NCBI GenBank assembly: GCA_016213825.1
Contig: JACQZP010000019.1
Coordinates: forward strand, 186,001-250,000
DNA: 64,000 bases
Reading direction: 5' to 3'
Origin: Acetobacterium woodii
Lineage (GTDB): Bacteria > Bacillota > Clostridia > Eubacteriales > Eubacteriaceae
Shown here: one piece after another, positions 50,651 through 58,116 of the stretch
Numbering within the stretch: the first letter of the stretch is position 1
Layout of the letters: the number at the start of each line of letters is the position of its first letter
Program-made: the position numbers and the translations under genes
The notes under the pieces: generated by a model
The model's database searches: none
What the model was told of the DNA's origin: nothing
The model's input: only the letters and a program-made list of their open reading frames with translations

Positions 50651-51526
50651 ATGAAACCAAAAACAAAATTCGGGACCAAACCCAAAGCAATATTTTCCGC
50701 CGTGATGGTGGGTTTATTGCTATTGTTATGTTTTAGCCCAACGGCCTTGGCAGCCCCAGAGCAGCCCCTGCTGCAGATCAGTTCGGTGACCTTTAATCCG
50801 ACCACCGTATCGCCGGGAAAAGAATTTAAGATGATTGTAACCTTAACCAATCATGGAGATTACAATGCCCATAATGTGACCCTGGACGTCTTATCCCAAT
50901 CTGGAGTGGCTGATTTAGGCGTCTTTTCAATGGTGGGCAGCGGCAGTCATTTTTATTTGGAAAAAATTGCTTCAGGAGAGAGTGCTACTATCGAAATTCC
51001 GATGGTCTCATCACCCAACGCCGAAGCCAAGAACTATAATCTAAATCTGCAGTTAAACTGCGAAACCAGCGGCGGCGAAGCCTATAACTTCACTGAAACG
51101 GTGGGGGTAGTCATTAATGAAAGTGATTCGATGTCAATTATTGCCCCAGACCGTTTTGTGCTTAAAAAAAATGACAAAGGTGTCACCCCGGTGGCATTTG
51201 AAATTGCCAATTATGGTTCCAATCCGGTGCGCGGGGTGCAGGTGAGCATTTCCGCCGATGGGGTTGACTTCTCCAAAGACTATCAGTATTATGGGACCTT
51301 TGAAAAAGACGACAATGACGATTTTTCAGCCGATGTCACCACCGCCGAAACGGGCGAATTTCCTGGCAAGATAACGCTGAAATACATGGATAGTTTTAAT
51401 AATGAACGAACTCTTGAAAAAAATATTACCATTGTTTCGGAAGAATCCACCAAACAAGCGACTGACAGCGGAGATGAGAATATTTTCCAGAAATTTTTGC
51501 GGGTTGTTTTTGGAATTGGGGCATAG
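50651..51526 (+). CDS. Secreted CARDB/COG1361-like protein
   Basis: Exported protein of 291 aa. The signal peptide IFSAVMVGLLLLLCFSPTALAAPE ends in an AxA site. Two Ig-like CARDB/NEW3-type modules follow: ISSVTFNPTTVSPGKEFKMIV at about 40-150 and FVLKKNDKGVTPVAFEIANYGS at about 165-260. A short C-terminal hydrophobic stretch (FLRVVFGIGA) may anchor it. It sits between the MacB-type ATPase and permease, where a MacA-type adaptor is usually found, so it may be the extracytoplasmic partner. ATG 50651 follows TGGAGAAG. Confidence 0.8.
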   Translation: MKPKTKFGTKPKAIFSAVMVGLLLLLCFSPTALAAPEQPLLQISSVTFNPTTVSPGKEFKMIVTLTNHGDYNAHNVTLDVLSQSGVADLGVFSMVGSGSHFYLEKIASGESATIEIPMVSSPNAEAKNYNLNLQLNCETSGGEAYNFTETVGVVINESDSMSIIAPDRFVLKKNDKGVTPVAFEIANYGSNPVRGVQVSISADGVDFSKDYQYYGTFEKDDNDDFSADVTTAETGEFPGKITLKYMDSFNNERTLEKNITIVSEESTKQATDSGDENIFQKFLRVVFGIGA

Positions 51527-51538
51527 CGAGGTGATCGG

Positions 51539-52834
51539 GTGAATAAGCAAGAACTCCTGCGTCTATCCTGGGAGAATCTCTGGCGAATGAAATTTCGAAC
51601 TATTCTTACCATTATCGGGGTGGTCATCGGGACTTCCTCTATTATCGTCATGGTTTCCATTGGAAACGGCGCCCAAAAAAGCATTACCGACGAATTGTCC
51701 GGAGTTGGTTCGGTAACGACTCTGCAGGTCTATCAGGATTTGTCATCCATGGGGATGTCGGCAGTGAGCGGTGGAAAGCAAAAAGATAAGGTGATTCTTA
51801 ATGATGACGCCATCAAAGATATGAAGAAAATTGATGGCGTTGTAGCGGTAACTCCGGTTGTTAGTCTTAATGGTGGAGAAATTGAATTGAATCGTGACCA
51901 ATACGGTGTTTCTCTGATGGGAATTGACTATGGGGTCTTAAAAGACATGCGTTATGAAACCACCAGTGGTAAAAAACCCGGTGCCAATGACGATAATAGT
52001 GTGATTCTCGGGAAAGAGGCGCTGACCAGTTTTACCTTAACGGGGATCTCCGCTCAACCAGAAGCGAGCACAATCAACATGGAAGATCTGATTGGACAAA
52101 ACGTCAATTTGATTGTTAAGCGTACCAATGCCGCCGGGGAGGAAGAAATTCGCAGTCAAAAATTAAAGGTTGCTGGGATCCTGGAATCGACGGGTGGTAA
52201 CGAAGATTATTCCATCATTGCGGATTATCAACTGGTCACTGAACTGAATGAATGGCAAACTGGTGTCAAAAGCAATGTTAAAAAGAACGGCTATGCTGAG
52301 GCATTAGCGACAGTTGAGGATTCTTCTGTGGTTAACAGTGTCACCAGTGAAATTGAAGCGATGAAGTTTACTGTCTTTTCGATGCAGCAAATTCTGGATT
52401 CCATGGGCAGTGTCTTTCAGATGCTGCAGATTTTGTTGGGCGGTATTGGTGGCGTTGCTTTGCTGGTAGCATGCATTGGGATTGTCAATACCATGACCAT
52501 GTCTATTTATGAACGGACTAAAGAAATCGGGATTATGAAGGTTATTGGGGCATCGATATCGGATATCCGGAACATGTTTATTACCGAATCCACGATGATC
52601 GGTCTGATTGGGGGAATCGTTGGGATTATTATCAGTATCGCTCTATCGTTGCTGATTAATCTGATTGCCGGCTTTTTTATTGGTGGTGAAGGGAGCGTGA
52701 CAATCTCTTATATTACCCCGGGGCTGGTCATTTTTGCGCTCGTATTTTCAGCACTGGTAGGGATGCTGTCGGGAGTCCGGCCAGCGATTAAAGCGGCTAA
52801 CCTGAGTTCCCTGGATGCCATCAGAAGTGAATAA
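51539..52834 (+). CDS. MacB-type ABC permease (FtsX-like)
   Basis: Permease of 431 aa. The N-terminal helix (TILTIIGVVIGTSSIIVMVSIGNG) is followed by a large extracytoplasmic MacB-PCD domain (about 45-285) and three C-terminal helices of the FtsX type (LLGGIGGVALLVACIGIVNTM and others). Motif YERTKEIGIMKVIGA is the coupling helix. It works with the ATPase 1 kb upstream. GTG 51539 follows GAGGTGATC. The substrate is unknown: a peptide, lipid or mechanotransmission role is possible. Confidence 0.9.
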   Translation: MNKQELLRLSWENLWRMKFRTILTIIGVVIGTSSIIVMVSIGNGAQKSITDELSGVGSVTTLQVYQDLSSMGMSAVSGGKQKDKVILNDDAIKDMKKIDGVVAVTPVVSLNGGEIELNRDQYGVSLMGIDYGVLKDMRYETTSGKKPGANDDNSVILGKEALTSFTLTGISAQPEASTINMEDLIGQNVNLIVKRTNAAGEEEIRSQKLKVAGILESTGGNEDYSIIADYQLVTELNEWQTGVKSNVKKNGYAEALATVEDSSVVNSVTSEIEAMKFTVFSMQQILDSMGSVFQMLQILLGGIGGVALLVACIGIVNTMTMSIYERTKEIGIMKVIGASISDIRNMFITESTMIGLIGGIVGIIISIALSLLINLIAGFFIGGEGSVTISYITPGLVIFALVFSALVGMLSGVRPAIKAANLSSLDAIRSE

Positions 52835-52949
52835 TTATTAAAAAAAAGATAATTGCGAAACTGAACGCAAAGCAAGATGTATTTGATGTTTATTATTTTA
52901 CAATAAATTATTTTTAAAAACTGAAAATGACAAGAAACGAGGAGAAAAT

Positions 52950-53573
52950 ATGAACTATTTAAATTTGTTAATCCATCCGGTCAAATTCTTTAAGCAGGTG
53001 GCAGAAAAAGAAAAACTGTCCTTGCTGATCCCGATTCTCATTTTGGTGGTGATCGGATTAATATCTGGGGTGGCGGCTGCTAATTTGGTCAGTACCATGG
53101 ATCTTCCTACCGAGCAGGTCGGCATGGTGAAAACCGTCACTATCATTACCGCCATCATCTCAGGAATCGTTAGCTTGGGCGTCGCCCTGGTTATTAAGGC
53201 TGGCCTTTTTAACCTGGTGCTGAAAAAAATGGGCGGTGAAGGTTCCTTTAAAACCGCTGTTTATGTGATCGGGTTAAGCTATTTCCCCAAAATTATCCAG
53301 AGCATTCTGAATGTCTTTTTCCAAAAACCGATTGATATGACCAAGGTTTCGCAAATGGATTGGGTATCTTTTCTGGGGGGGATTTTCAGTGTTTTTAACA
53401 TCTGGCAAGTTGTCTTGACGATTATTGGACTGGCGGTTGTTTACGGAGTCTCTTACAAAAAAACAGCGATTCCGGTGCTTGGTTTTGAAGTTGTAATGGC
53501 CGGTTTGAGTCTGGGGATCACGCTTTTTTCACTGAATTCCATGGCGGCTTTAACAACGACAGCTGTTAGCTAG
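52950..53573 (+). CDS. Yip1-domain membrane protein
   Basis: Integral membrane protein of 207 aa with about five helices: LLIPILILVVIGLISGVAA, VTIITAIISGIVSLGVALVI, then IGLSYFPKIIQSILNVFF and two more. The start NYLNLLIHPVKFFKQVAEKEK is typical of bacterial YIP1-family proteins. It follows the MacB-like system and may be part of it. ATG 52950 follows CGAGGAGAAAAT. Function unknown. Confidence 0.78.
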   Translation: MNYLNLLIHPVKFFKQVAEKEKLSLLIPILILVVIGLISGVAAANLVSTMDLPTEQVGMVKTVTIITAIISGIVSLGVALVIKAGLFNLVLKKMGGEGSFKTAVYVIGLSYFPKIIQSILNVFFQKPIDMTKVSQMDWVSFLGGIFSVFNIWQVVLTIIGLAVVYGVSYKKTAIPVLGFEVVMAGLSLGITLFSLNSMAALTTTAVS

Positions 53574-53607
53574 AAAATTGTAATATCGAGGTTGTCAAGA
53601 AACGATC

Positions 53608-53675
53608 GTACCGACTAATGATTAATCCATTGCTCGCTTATGGCGGCAGACAATCAAATTAATCATTGGCGGTAC
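53608..53675. other. Long imperfect hairpin in intergenic region
   Basis: A 19-base left arm (53608-53626, GTACCGACTAATGATTAAT) pairs with an 18-base right arm (53658-53675) apart from a two- to three-base bulge; the 31-base loop holds a smaller CCAT/ATGG stem. No U-run follows, so it is not a normal terminator. It lies 62 bases upstream of the ROK gene. Confidence 0.6.
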
Positions 53676-53737
53676 TGGTTTATCCTATCAAAATCGTAAT
53701 CGTGTTCCAGTGGTAGGATCTAAAAAGGAGGAAAAGG

Positions 53738-54658
53738 ATGGGAATCGGAATCGATTTAGGCGGCACCGCCATAAAAGGTGGGATTGTAAATGATCAGGGT
53801 GAAATTCTGGTTGAACGTTTAATTAAAACCGAGAGCCACCGGGGTTATGCTCAGGTAGTTGATGATTTAGTCGCGCTGATTAAAGAACTACTTTGCTCAT
53901 CGCCAGAAGAAACAGTAGTCGGCATTGGGGCCCCCGGAATTCTTTCAAGTGACGGTAGTACGATTGTTTCCTGTCCCAACCTTCAATGGCAAAATGTGTC
54001 ATTAAAGCGTGATATTGAAAGCCAGGTTGCAGTCGAAGCGTTGCTAGTCAATGATGCCACCGCTGCCTGCATTGCTGAAGCAGCATTCGGCAGTACTCAG
54101 GGGAGTGCCAATTCAGTGATGTTCACCCTTGGCACCGGCGTTGGCGGTGGGGTAATCTTAAATAATCGGATTATTTCCGGAGCCCATGGAGTGGCTTCAG
54201 AATTTGGCCATATGTTGATGGCCGCGAATTTTTATGATTGTGCCTGTGGAAAAAACGGTTGTCTGGAGACTTTTTCTTCGGCAACGGCGATTATTCGCTA
54301 TTGCCGAATGCGTTTAGAAGAGGGCTATTCATCAATCCTGACAGCGACACCGAATTTCGATGGCAAGGCGATCATCGATGCCGCCAAAGCGAGTGACGCA
54401 TTGGCTGGGGAAGCAGTGAACCGCTTAGCTGAATACCTAGGTTGGGCCATTGCCAATATCAGTGACATCATCGATCCGGAAATTGTTACCATTGGTGGCG
54501 GTTTGTCCTATGCGGGCGAATATCTGCTGGATAAAATTAAACGAGAGACAATTAAGCGGTTGACCTATCCCGATTATGCCAGACCAGAAATTGTACTGGC
54601 CAAATTTAGAAATGAAGCTGGTTTGATCGGGGCGGCAAATCTCAAACGTTTTTTATAG
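53738..54658 (+). CDS. ROK-family sugar kinase (glucokinase-like)
   Basis: Kinase of 306 aa. ATP-binding GIGIDLGGTAIKGGIV at the N-terminus, catalytic Asp in LLVNDATAACIAEA, GTGVGGGVIL, and the ROK zinc motif CACGKNGCLET are all present. It probably phosphorylates glucose or a related hexose; ROK specificity cannot be fixed from sequence. ATG 53738 follows AAGGAGGAAAAGG. Single gene. Confidence 0.9.
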   Translation: MGIGIDLGGTAIKGGIVNDQGEILVERLIKTESHRGYAQVVDDLVALIKELLCSSPEETVVGIGAPGILSSDGSTIVSCPNLQWQNVSLKRDIESQVAVEALLVNDATAACIAEAAFGSTQGSANSVMFTLGTGVGGGVILNNRIISGAHGVASEFGHMLMAANFYDCACGKNGCLETFSSATAIIRYCRMRLEEGYSSILTATPNFDGKAIIDAAKASDALAGEAVNRLAEYLGWAIANISDIIDPEIVTIGGGLSYAGEYLLDKIKRETIKRLTYPDYARPEIVLAKFRNEAGLIGAANLKRFL

Positions 54659-54781
54659 TTAGGTAGTTGCGCAATTCATAAACATTGAACAATCGTTGCT
54701 TTGTGTTTTGTTTTCCCTAAAAAATTCAGGAACATTTTTGGTGTTAATTGAGGTAGAATTTTCGAATTATAAAAAAAATCA

Positions 54782-54809
54782 TTGTAATAATGCTTAGAAT
54801 GAATATAAT
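54782..54809 (+). promoter_or_regulatory. Promoter for rubredoxin gene
   Basis: TTGTAA (54782-54787), 16-base spacer, consensus TATAAT (54804-54809), about 35 bases before the start codon. Confidence 0.65.
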
Positions 54810-54843
54810 AGAGATAAGTCATACTAAATAAAGGAGAAATTCG

Positions 54844-55002
54844 ATGCAAAAATATGAATGTGATGTCTGTGGTTATATTTATGACCCAGAATTAGGTGAT
54901 CCAGACAACGGTGTAGCAGCAGGAACTGCGTTTGCGGATATCCCAGATGATTGGGTATGTCCTGAGTGTGGAGTTGACAAAGACAGTTTTTCTGAAGTAT
55001 AA
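54844..55002 (+). CDS. Rubredoxin
   Basis: Small iron protein of 52 aa. The two ligand pairs [10 protein letters not shown] (residues 6-15) and [11 protein letters not shown] (about 39-49) are canonical, as are the aromatic core residues and the DDW before the second pair. It carries single electrons, typically to superoxide/peroxide reductases or flavodiiron proteins in anaerobes; none of these is adjacent. ATG 54844 follows AAAGGAGAAATTCG. It has its own promoter and a strong terminator. Confidence 0.95.
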   Translation: MQKYECDVCGYIYDPELGDPDNGVAAGTAFADIPDDWVCPECGVDKDSFSEV

Positions 55003-55048
55003 ATCCAATCAATAATCAAAAAATTAGCCTGCAACGGCTTTAATTTGG

Positions 55049-55097
55049 AAGTGTAAAATTTTGATCTGCGCTAGATCAAAGTTTTACACTTTTTTTG
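55049..55097 (+). terminator. Terminator after rubredoxin gene
   Basis: AAGTGTAAAA plus TTTTGATC (55049-55066) pairs with GATCAAAG plus TTTTACACTT (55074-55091), followed by a seven-T run. Confidence 0.88.
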
Positions 55098-55105
55098 CGC
55101 CTAAT

Positions 55106-55495
55106 TCTTATCTTGCAGCTGGCGACTCGGCATGTTGTTTTGCCAACACCGCCATGTTTTTAGCAGAAAAAGGATTTATCCCTCACGCATTTGCTGCCGT
55201 TATCAGGATTGCCGCAGTGCCAAGGGCTTTAGTGGCTTTTGAACAAAGCGCCGTTGGACCAAGCAAGGATTGTGCTTATGAAGGACCTTACCTCAAAGCG
55301 ATTACTGGCATGCCTATTTCCATGGAAGGAAAAACCGTAGCAGGGGCACATTTAAGCCATGTGGAAAAATTGCCGCAGCCGATACCTGGAGCAATGAATC
55401 CATTCAGCAAGTTAAGCTATTGTCAGAAATGGCACCTATGGTTGTGATGGAACAGTTAATTTATGATGTGCGCTTAATGAATGCAGCTACATTGA
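55106..55495 (+). pseudogene. Remnant of dimethylamine methyltransferase (mtbB-like)
   Basis: Only the C-terminal part of an MtbB-type dimethylamine:corrinoid methyltransferase remains. The first frame reads AGDSACCFANTAMFLAEKGF, FIPHAFAAVIR and YEGPYLKAITGMPISMEGK; near 55365 the frame changes and the next part reads GKIAAADTWSNESIQQVKLL then MAPMVVMEQLIYDVRLMNAA. The shift fits loss of one base in the G/A run after CATGTG. There is no start codon, promoter or ribosome site, and the remnant begins right after the rubredoxin terminator, so the 5' part was deleted. No in-frame TAG (pyrrolysine codon) lies in the surviving part. Confidence 0.82.
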
Positions 55496-55737
55496 ATGAT
55501 CAACAGGCACTAATTGATGATAGAACTGACCCGATTGTGATTATCAATGATGGTCTGATTGCCGGCATGAACATTGTTGCTCCCTTATTTAGAAGCGGCG
55601 AAATGTTTGTTCTGGAAGTTATGGAATCATTCGACACCATGAATGATAAATACAATAAAAGTCGACATTCGTACCGGCTTTTATTGCGCACTAGATTCCG
55701 AACAGGCTCTTCATCCATAAAAAAAGAATGGGCATAA
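55490..55737 (+). pseudogene. Remnant of a methyltransferase corrinoid protein (mtbC/mttC-like)
   Basis: Joined in frame to the mtbB remnant is a piece of the N-terminal cap domain of a methylamine corrinoid protein: DPIVIINDGLIAGMNIVAPL followed by FRSGEMFVLEVMESFDTMN. The cobalamin-binding DxHxxG domain is missing; after residue N the frame continues into unrelated sequence that runs into the convergent DUF554 gene. An internal deletion has fused two formerly separate genes. It cannot encode a working product. Confidence 0.75.
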
Positions 55738-56380
55738 AAACAGCAGGCAAAAGATTACCAACCTTGATTTCCTTAATCTTTAACATATTGATGCCAATGG
55801 CCATAATCAGCACGCCCCCCACAGCATTCATTTCGGTAATCATTTCTGGAGATAACAAGGTTTTAACCGAGCCGGCTAAAAGTGAAATACTGCCTTGATA
55901 GAGAAACACCGGAATGGCCGAAAAAATCACCCCAATCCCTAAAGTGGAGGCCAGAATTAAAGAAAAAATGCCATCCAGTAGCGACTTGCTCAAAAGAATG
56001 CTGAAGGTTCCGGTGAGTCCGTTTTCCAGCGCCCCCATAATGGCCATCGAGCCGGTGCAGAAAAGCAGCGATGCACTGACAAACCCCTGAGAGATATTAT
56101 TGTTATTGTTTTTCATCTTTACTTCTAGGGTATCACCGATCCGTTTTAACTGTTTTTCAATATTAATCAGTTCGCCGATGATCCCACCAAACAACAGGCT
56201 GAGCAGCATCAGCATAATGCTGGTGGTTTCGATGGTCATGGTGATGCCGATGACGACAACCCCCAAACCCAGTCCCTGAGTAATCGTCTCGCAGAGACGT
56301 TGGGGCAAGGCCCGTTTAAATAAAAGTCCGATAAAGCCGCAGACGAAGATGGCTGCGGCGTTAATAATGGTTCCAAGCAA
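55691..56380 (-). CDS. DUF554 family membrane protein
   Basis: Membrane protein of 229 aa with about six to seven helices, starting MLGTIINAAAIFVCGFIGLL and containing GLGLGVVVIGI, LFCTGSMAIMGALENG and NAVGGVLIMAIGINML, all typical of DUF554 (YdfK-like) transporters of unknown substrate. An Asn run (KMKNNNNNIS) sits in a loop. ATG 56380 follows AGGAGGTAAA. Its 3' end overlaps the tail of the methylamine-gene remnant by 47 bases on the other strand. Confidence 0.87.
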   Translation of the reverse strand: MLGTIINAAAIFVCGFIGLLFKRALPQRLCETITQGLGLGVVVIGITMTIETTSIMLMLLSLLFGGIIGELINIEKQLKRIGDTLEVKMKNNNNNISQGFVSASLLFCTGSMAIMGALENGLTGTFSILLSKSLLDGIFSLILASTLGIGVIFSAIPVFLYQGSISLLAGSVKTLLSPEMITEMNAVGGVLIMAIGINMLKIKEIKVGNLLPAVFMPILFLWMKSLFGI

Positions 56381-56565
56381 AGAATTTACCTCCTGAAGAT
56401 TGTGTTTTCTTTATTGTAACATAAAAGTAAATTCACTGAAATCATAACAACCATCTTGCCTCAAGTTATTACAAAAAAACAAAAAAATGAGTATTTGCGA
56501 TTAGTTTTAACATAAAAATTTCGTGAATTGTGTTAAAATAGAAAAAAGGATGTGAGGTGACTCTT

Positions 56566-58116
56566 ATGATAAAGCGGTTTTCAGTGATTTATATTGGTTC
56601 AATCCGATGTGAACTGATTGTCGGACAACGGGGCAAAGGTTGCATTAAAATATTGGACCGGGCCATGTTTCCCATTAATTTCGGAAGTCAGAGTTTCACG
56701 AAAGGTGAAATTTCATTTAAATCTGTTTATGCATTGTGCCAGACGATCAATGAATACATCGAGATGTCCAAAACTTATGATGTTGAATCCATCAAGATCT
56801 TTGGAACAACAGCCCTTCGTGAAGCACGAAATCGGCTTTATATTCTGGAACAGATTAAAATCAACACCGGTGGTTATGAGGTTGAGATTCTTGATAAGGA
56901 AGAAGAAACGCATCTCATCTATCGGCATATGATCTTAAAATGCGATCCGGAATTTAAGATCATCAGCGAATCCAAAGAAGACCAGATGCTGGCGTCGATA
57001 TCAAGTGGCAATGTTTCGGTAGCACTATTAAAAAATGGCATTATTGATTATCATCAGACTGCTGAACTGGGCTATCTGAAAATGAAAGAGATCCTGAAAT
57101 CCATCGAAGAGAATTCGGAGCGGTTTGAAACGCTGTTGATGGAGTTTATCTCGATCAATACCCAGGACATCGTTGAAAACATCCGCAAGCGTCAGATTAA
57201 AAAGCTGTTTGTTTCTTCCCATGAGGTCGATGTCATTGCCCAGCTGTGCGGCTATACCACGCGGCAGGATTATTATATTGTCAATGCTGAGGAATTCGGC
57301 AAGCTGTGTAAGATTGCTGGGGAGCTGACAGTCAATCAGCTACTTAAAAAATACCCGCTGTTGGATCAAAACGAAGCCGAAACCCTCAATCACACCTTAA
57401 TGCTTTATTTGAAACTGCTGGCTGAAACCGGCGTGGAAACCTTTATCCTGATTCCGATGCTGATTGGTGATGCCTTCTTAGATTTTGAATTTCAGGTTAC
57501 TAAAAAACAGCAACTGATCGACTGGATTGATGAAGGCAGCTATTTGTCGGCTAAAACCATTGGAAAAAAATATCATACCAGTCACCATCATTCGGAATTT
57601 GTGGAAAAAATCAGTTTAAAAATCTTTGACGCCCTAAAAAAATATCATCAGTTGGGAAAAAGGGAGCGCCAGCTACTTTCGATGCTCTGCTACCTAATGG
57701 AGGTAGGCAGTTTTATTGATCATAAGAATTTCTGGGTACAAAGCCATTATATTATCGAGACCACCGATATTATCGGGGTCACCCAGGAAGAAAAAGCGGT
57801 GATGGGGAAGGTTGCCGAGGCGGTTAAAACCAATTTTATCAAAGTGGAAGAAAAGGTTCATTCTTACGATGAAAAAGAGCAATTGCTGGTGGCCAAACTG
57901 GCGGCGATCCTCAAGGTAGCGATCGCTCTGGATAAGAGCTATCAACAAAAGATCCAGCACCTGCGTTGCCACGTGAAGGACGAAAAACTGGTCATTGATG
58001 TGACCACTGGCAAGAATTTTCAATTGGAAGAGTATTTTTTTAAGGCCAGCCGGACGACCATGGAAAAAGTTTATGGCGTTAAACCGTTACTAAAGATTAA
58101 GAGGGTTGAATCATGA
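56566..58116 (+). CDS. Degenerate Ppx/GppA-family protein (pseudoenzyme?)
   Basis: Protein of 516 aa with the length and two-domain layout of Ppx/GppA, but with both catalytic parts altered. The first phosphate motif, normally DIGSNSxxL, reads YIGSIRCEL; the second, normally DIGGGSTEF, reads ISSGNVSVAL; the C-terminal HD motif (HDVG in the paralogue at 60224) is LMEVG. ATG 56566 follows GAGGTGA; GTG 56557 overlaps that site. Its stop overlaps the ppk start by four bases. It is most likely a regulatory or scaffold paralogue for the polyphosphate enzymes, since a long frame with intact structure argues against decay. Confidence 0.82.
   Translation: MIKRFSVIYIGSIRCELIVGQRGKGCIKILDRAMFPINFGSQSFTKGEISFKSVYALCQTINEYIEMSKTYDVESIKIFGTTALREARNRLYILEQIKINTGGYEVEILDKEEETHLIYRHMILKCDPEFKIISESKEDQMLASISSGNVSVALLKNGIIDYHQTAELGYLKMKEILKSIEENSERFETLLMEFISINTQDIVENIRKRQIKKLFVSSHEVDVIAQLCGYTTRQDYYIVNAEEFGKLCKIAGELTVNQLLKKYPLLDQNEAETLNHTLMLYLKLLAETGVETFILIPMLIGDAFLDFEFQVTKKQQLIDWIDEGSYLSAKTIGKKYHTSHHHSEFVEKISLKIFDALKKYHQLGKRERQLLSMLCYLMEVGSFIDHKNFWVQSHYIIETTDIIGVTQEEKAVMGKVAEAVKTNFIKVEEKVHSYDEKEQLLVAKLAAILKVAIALDKSYQQKIQHLRCHVKDEKLVIDVTTGKNFQLEEYFFKASRTTMEKVYGVKPLLKIKRVES

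Noticed and set aside
55106-55495. Functional pyrrolysine-containing mtbB
   Set aside because: No in-frame TAG in the surviving part, the 5' half is absent, there is a frameshift and no start or ribosome site.
55003-55740. Insertion sequence or phage at the pseudogene junction
   Set aside because: No transposase, terminal inverted repeats or integrase seen; deletion alone explains the arrangement.
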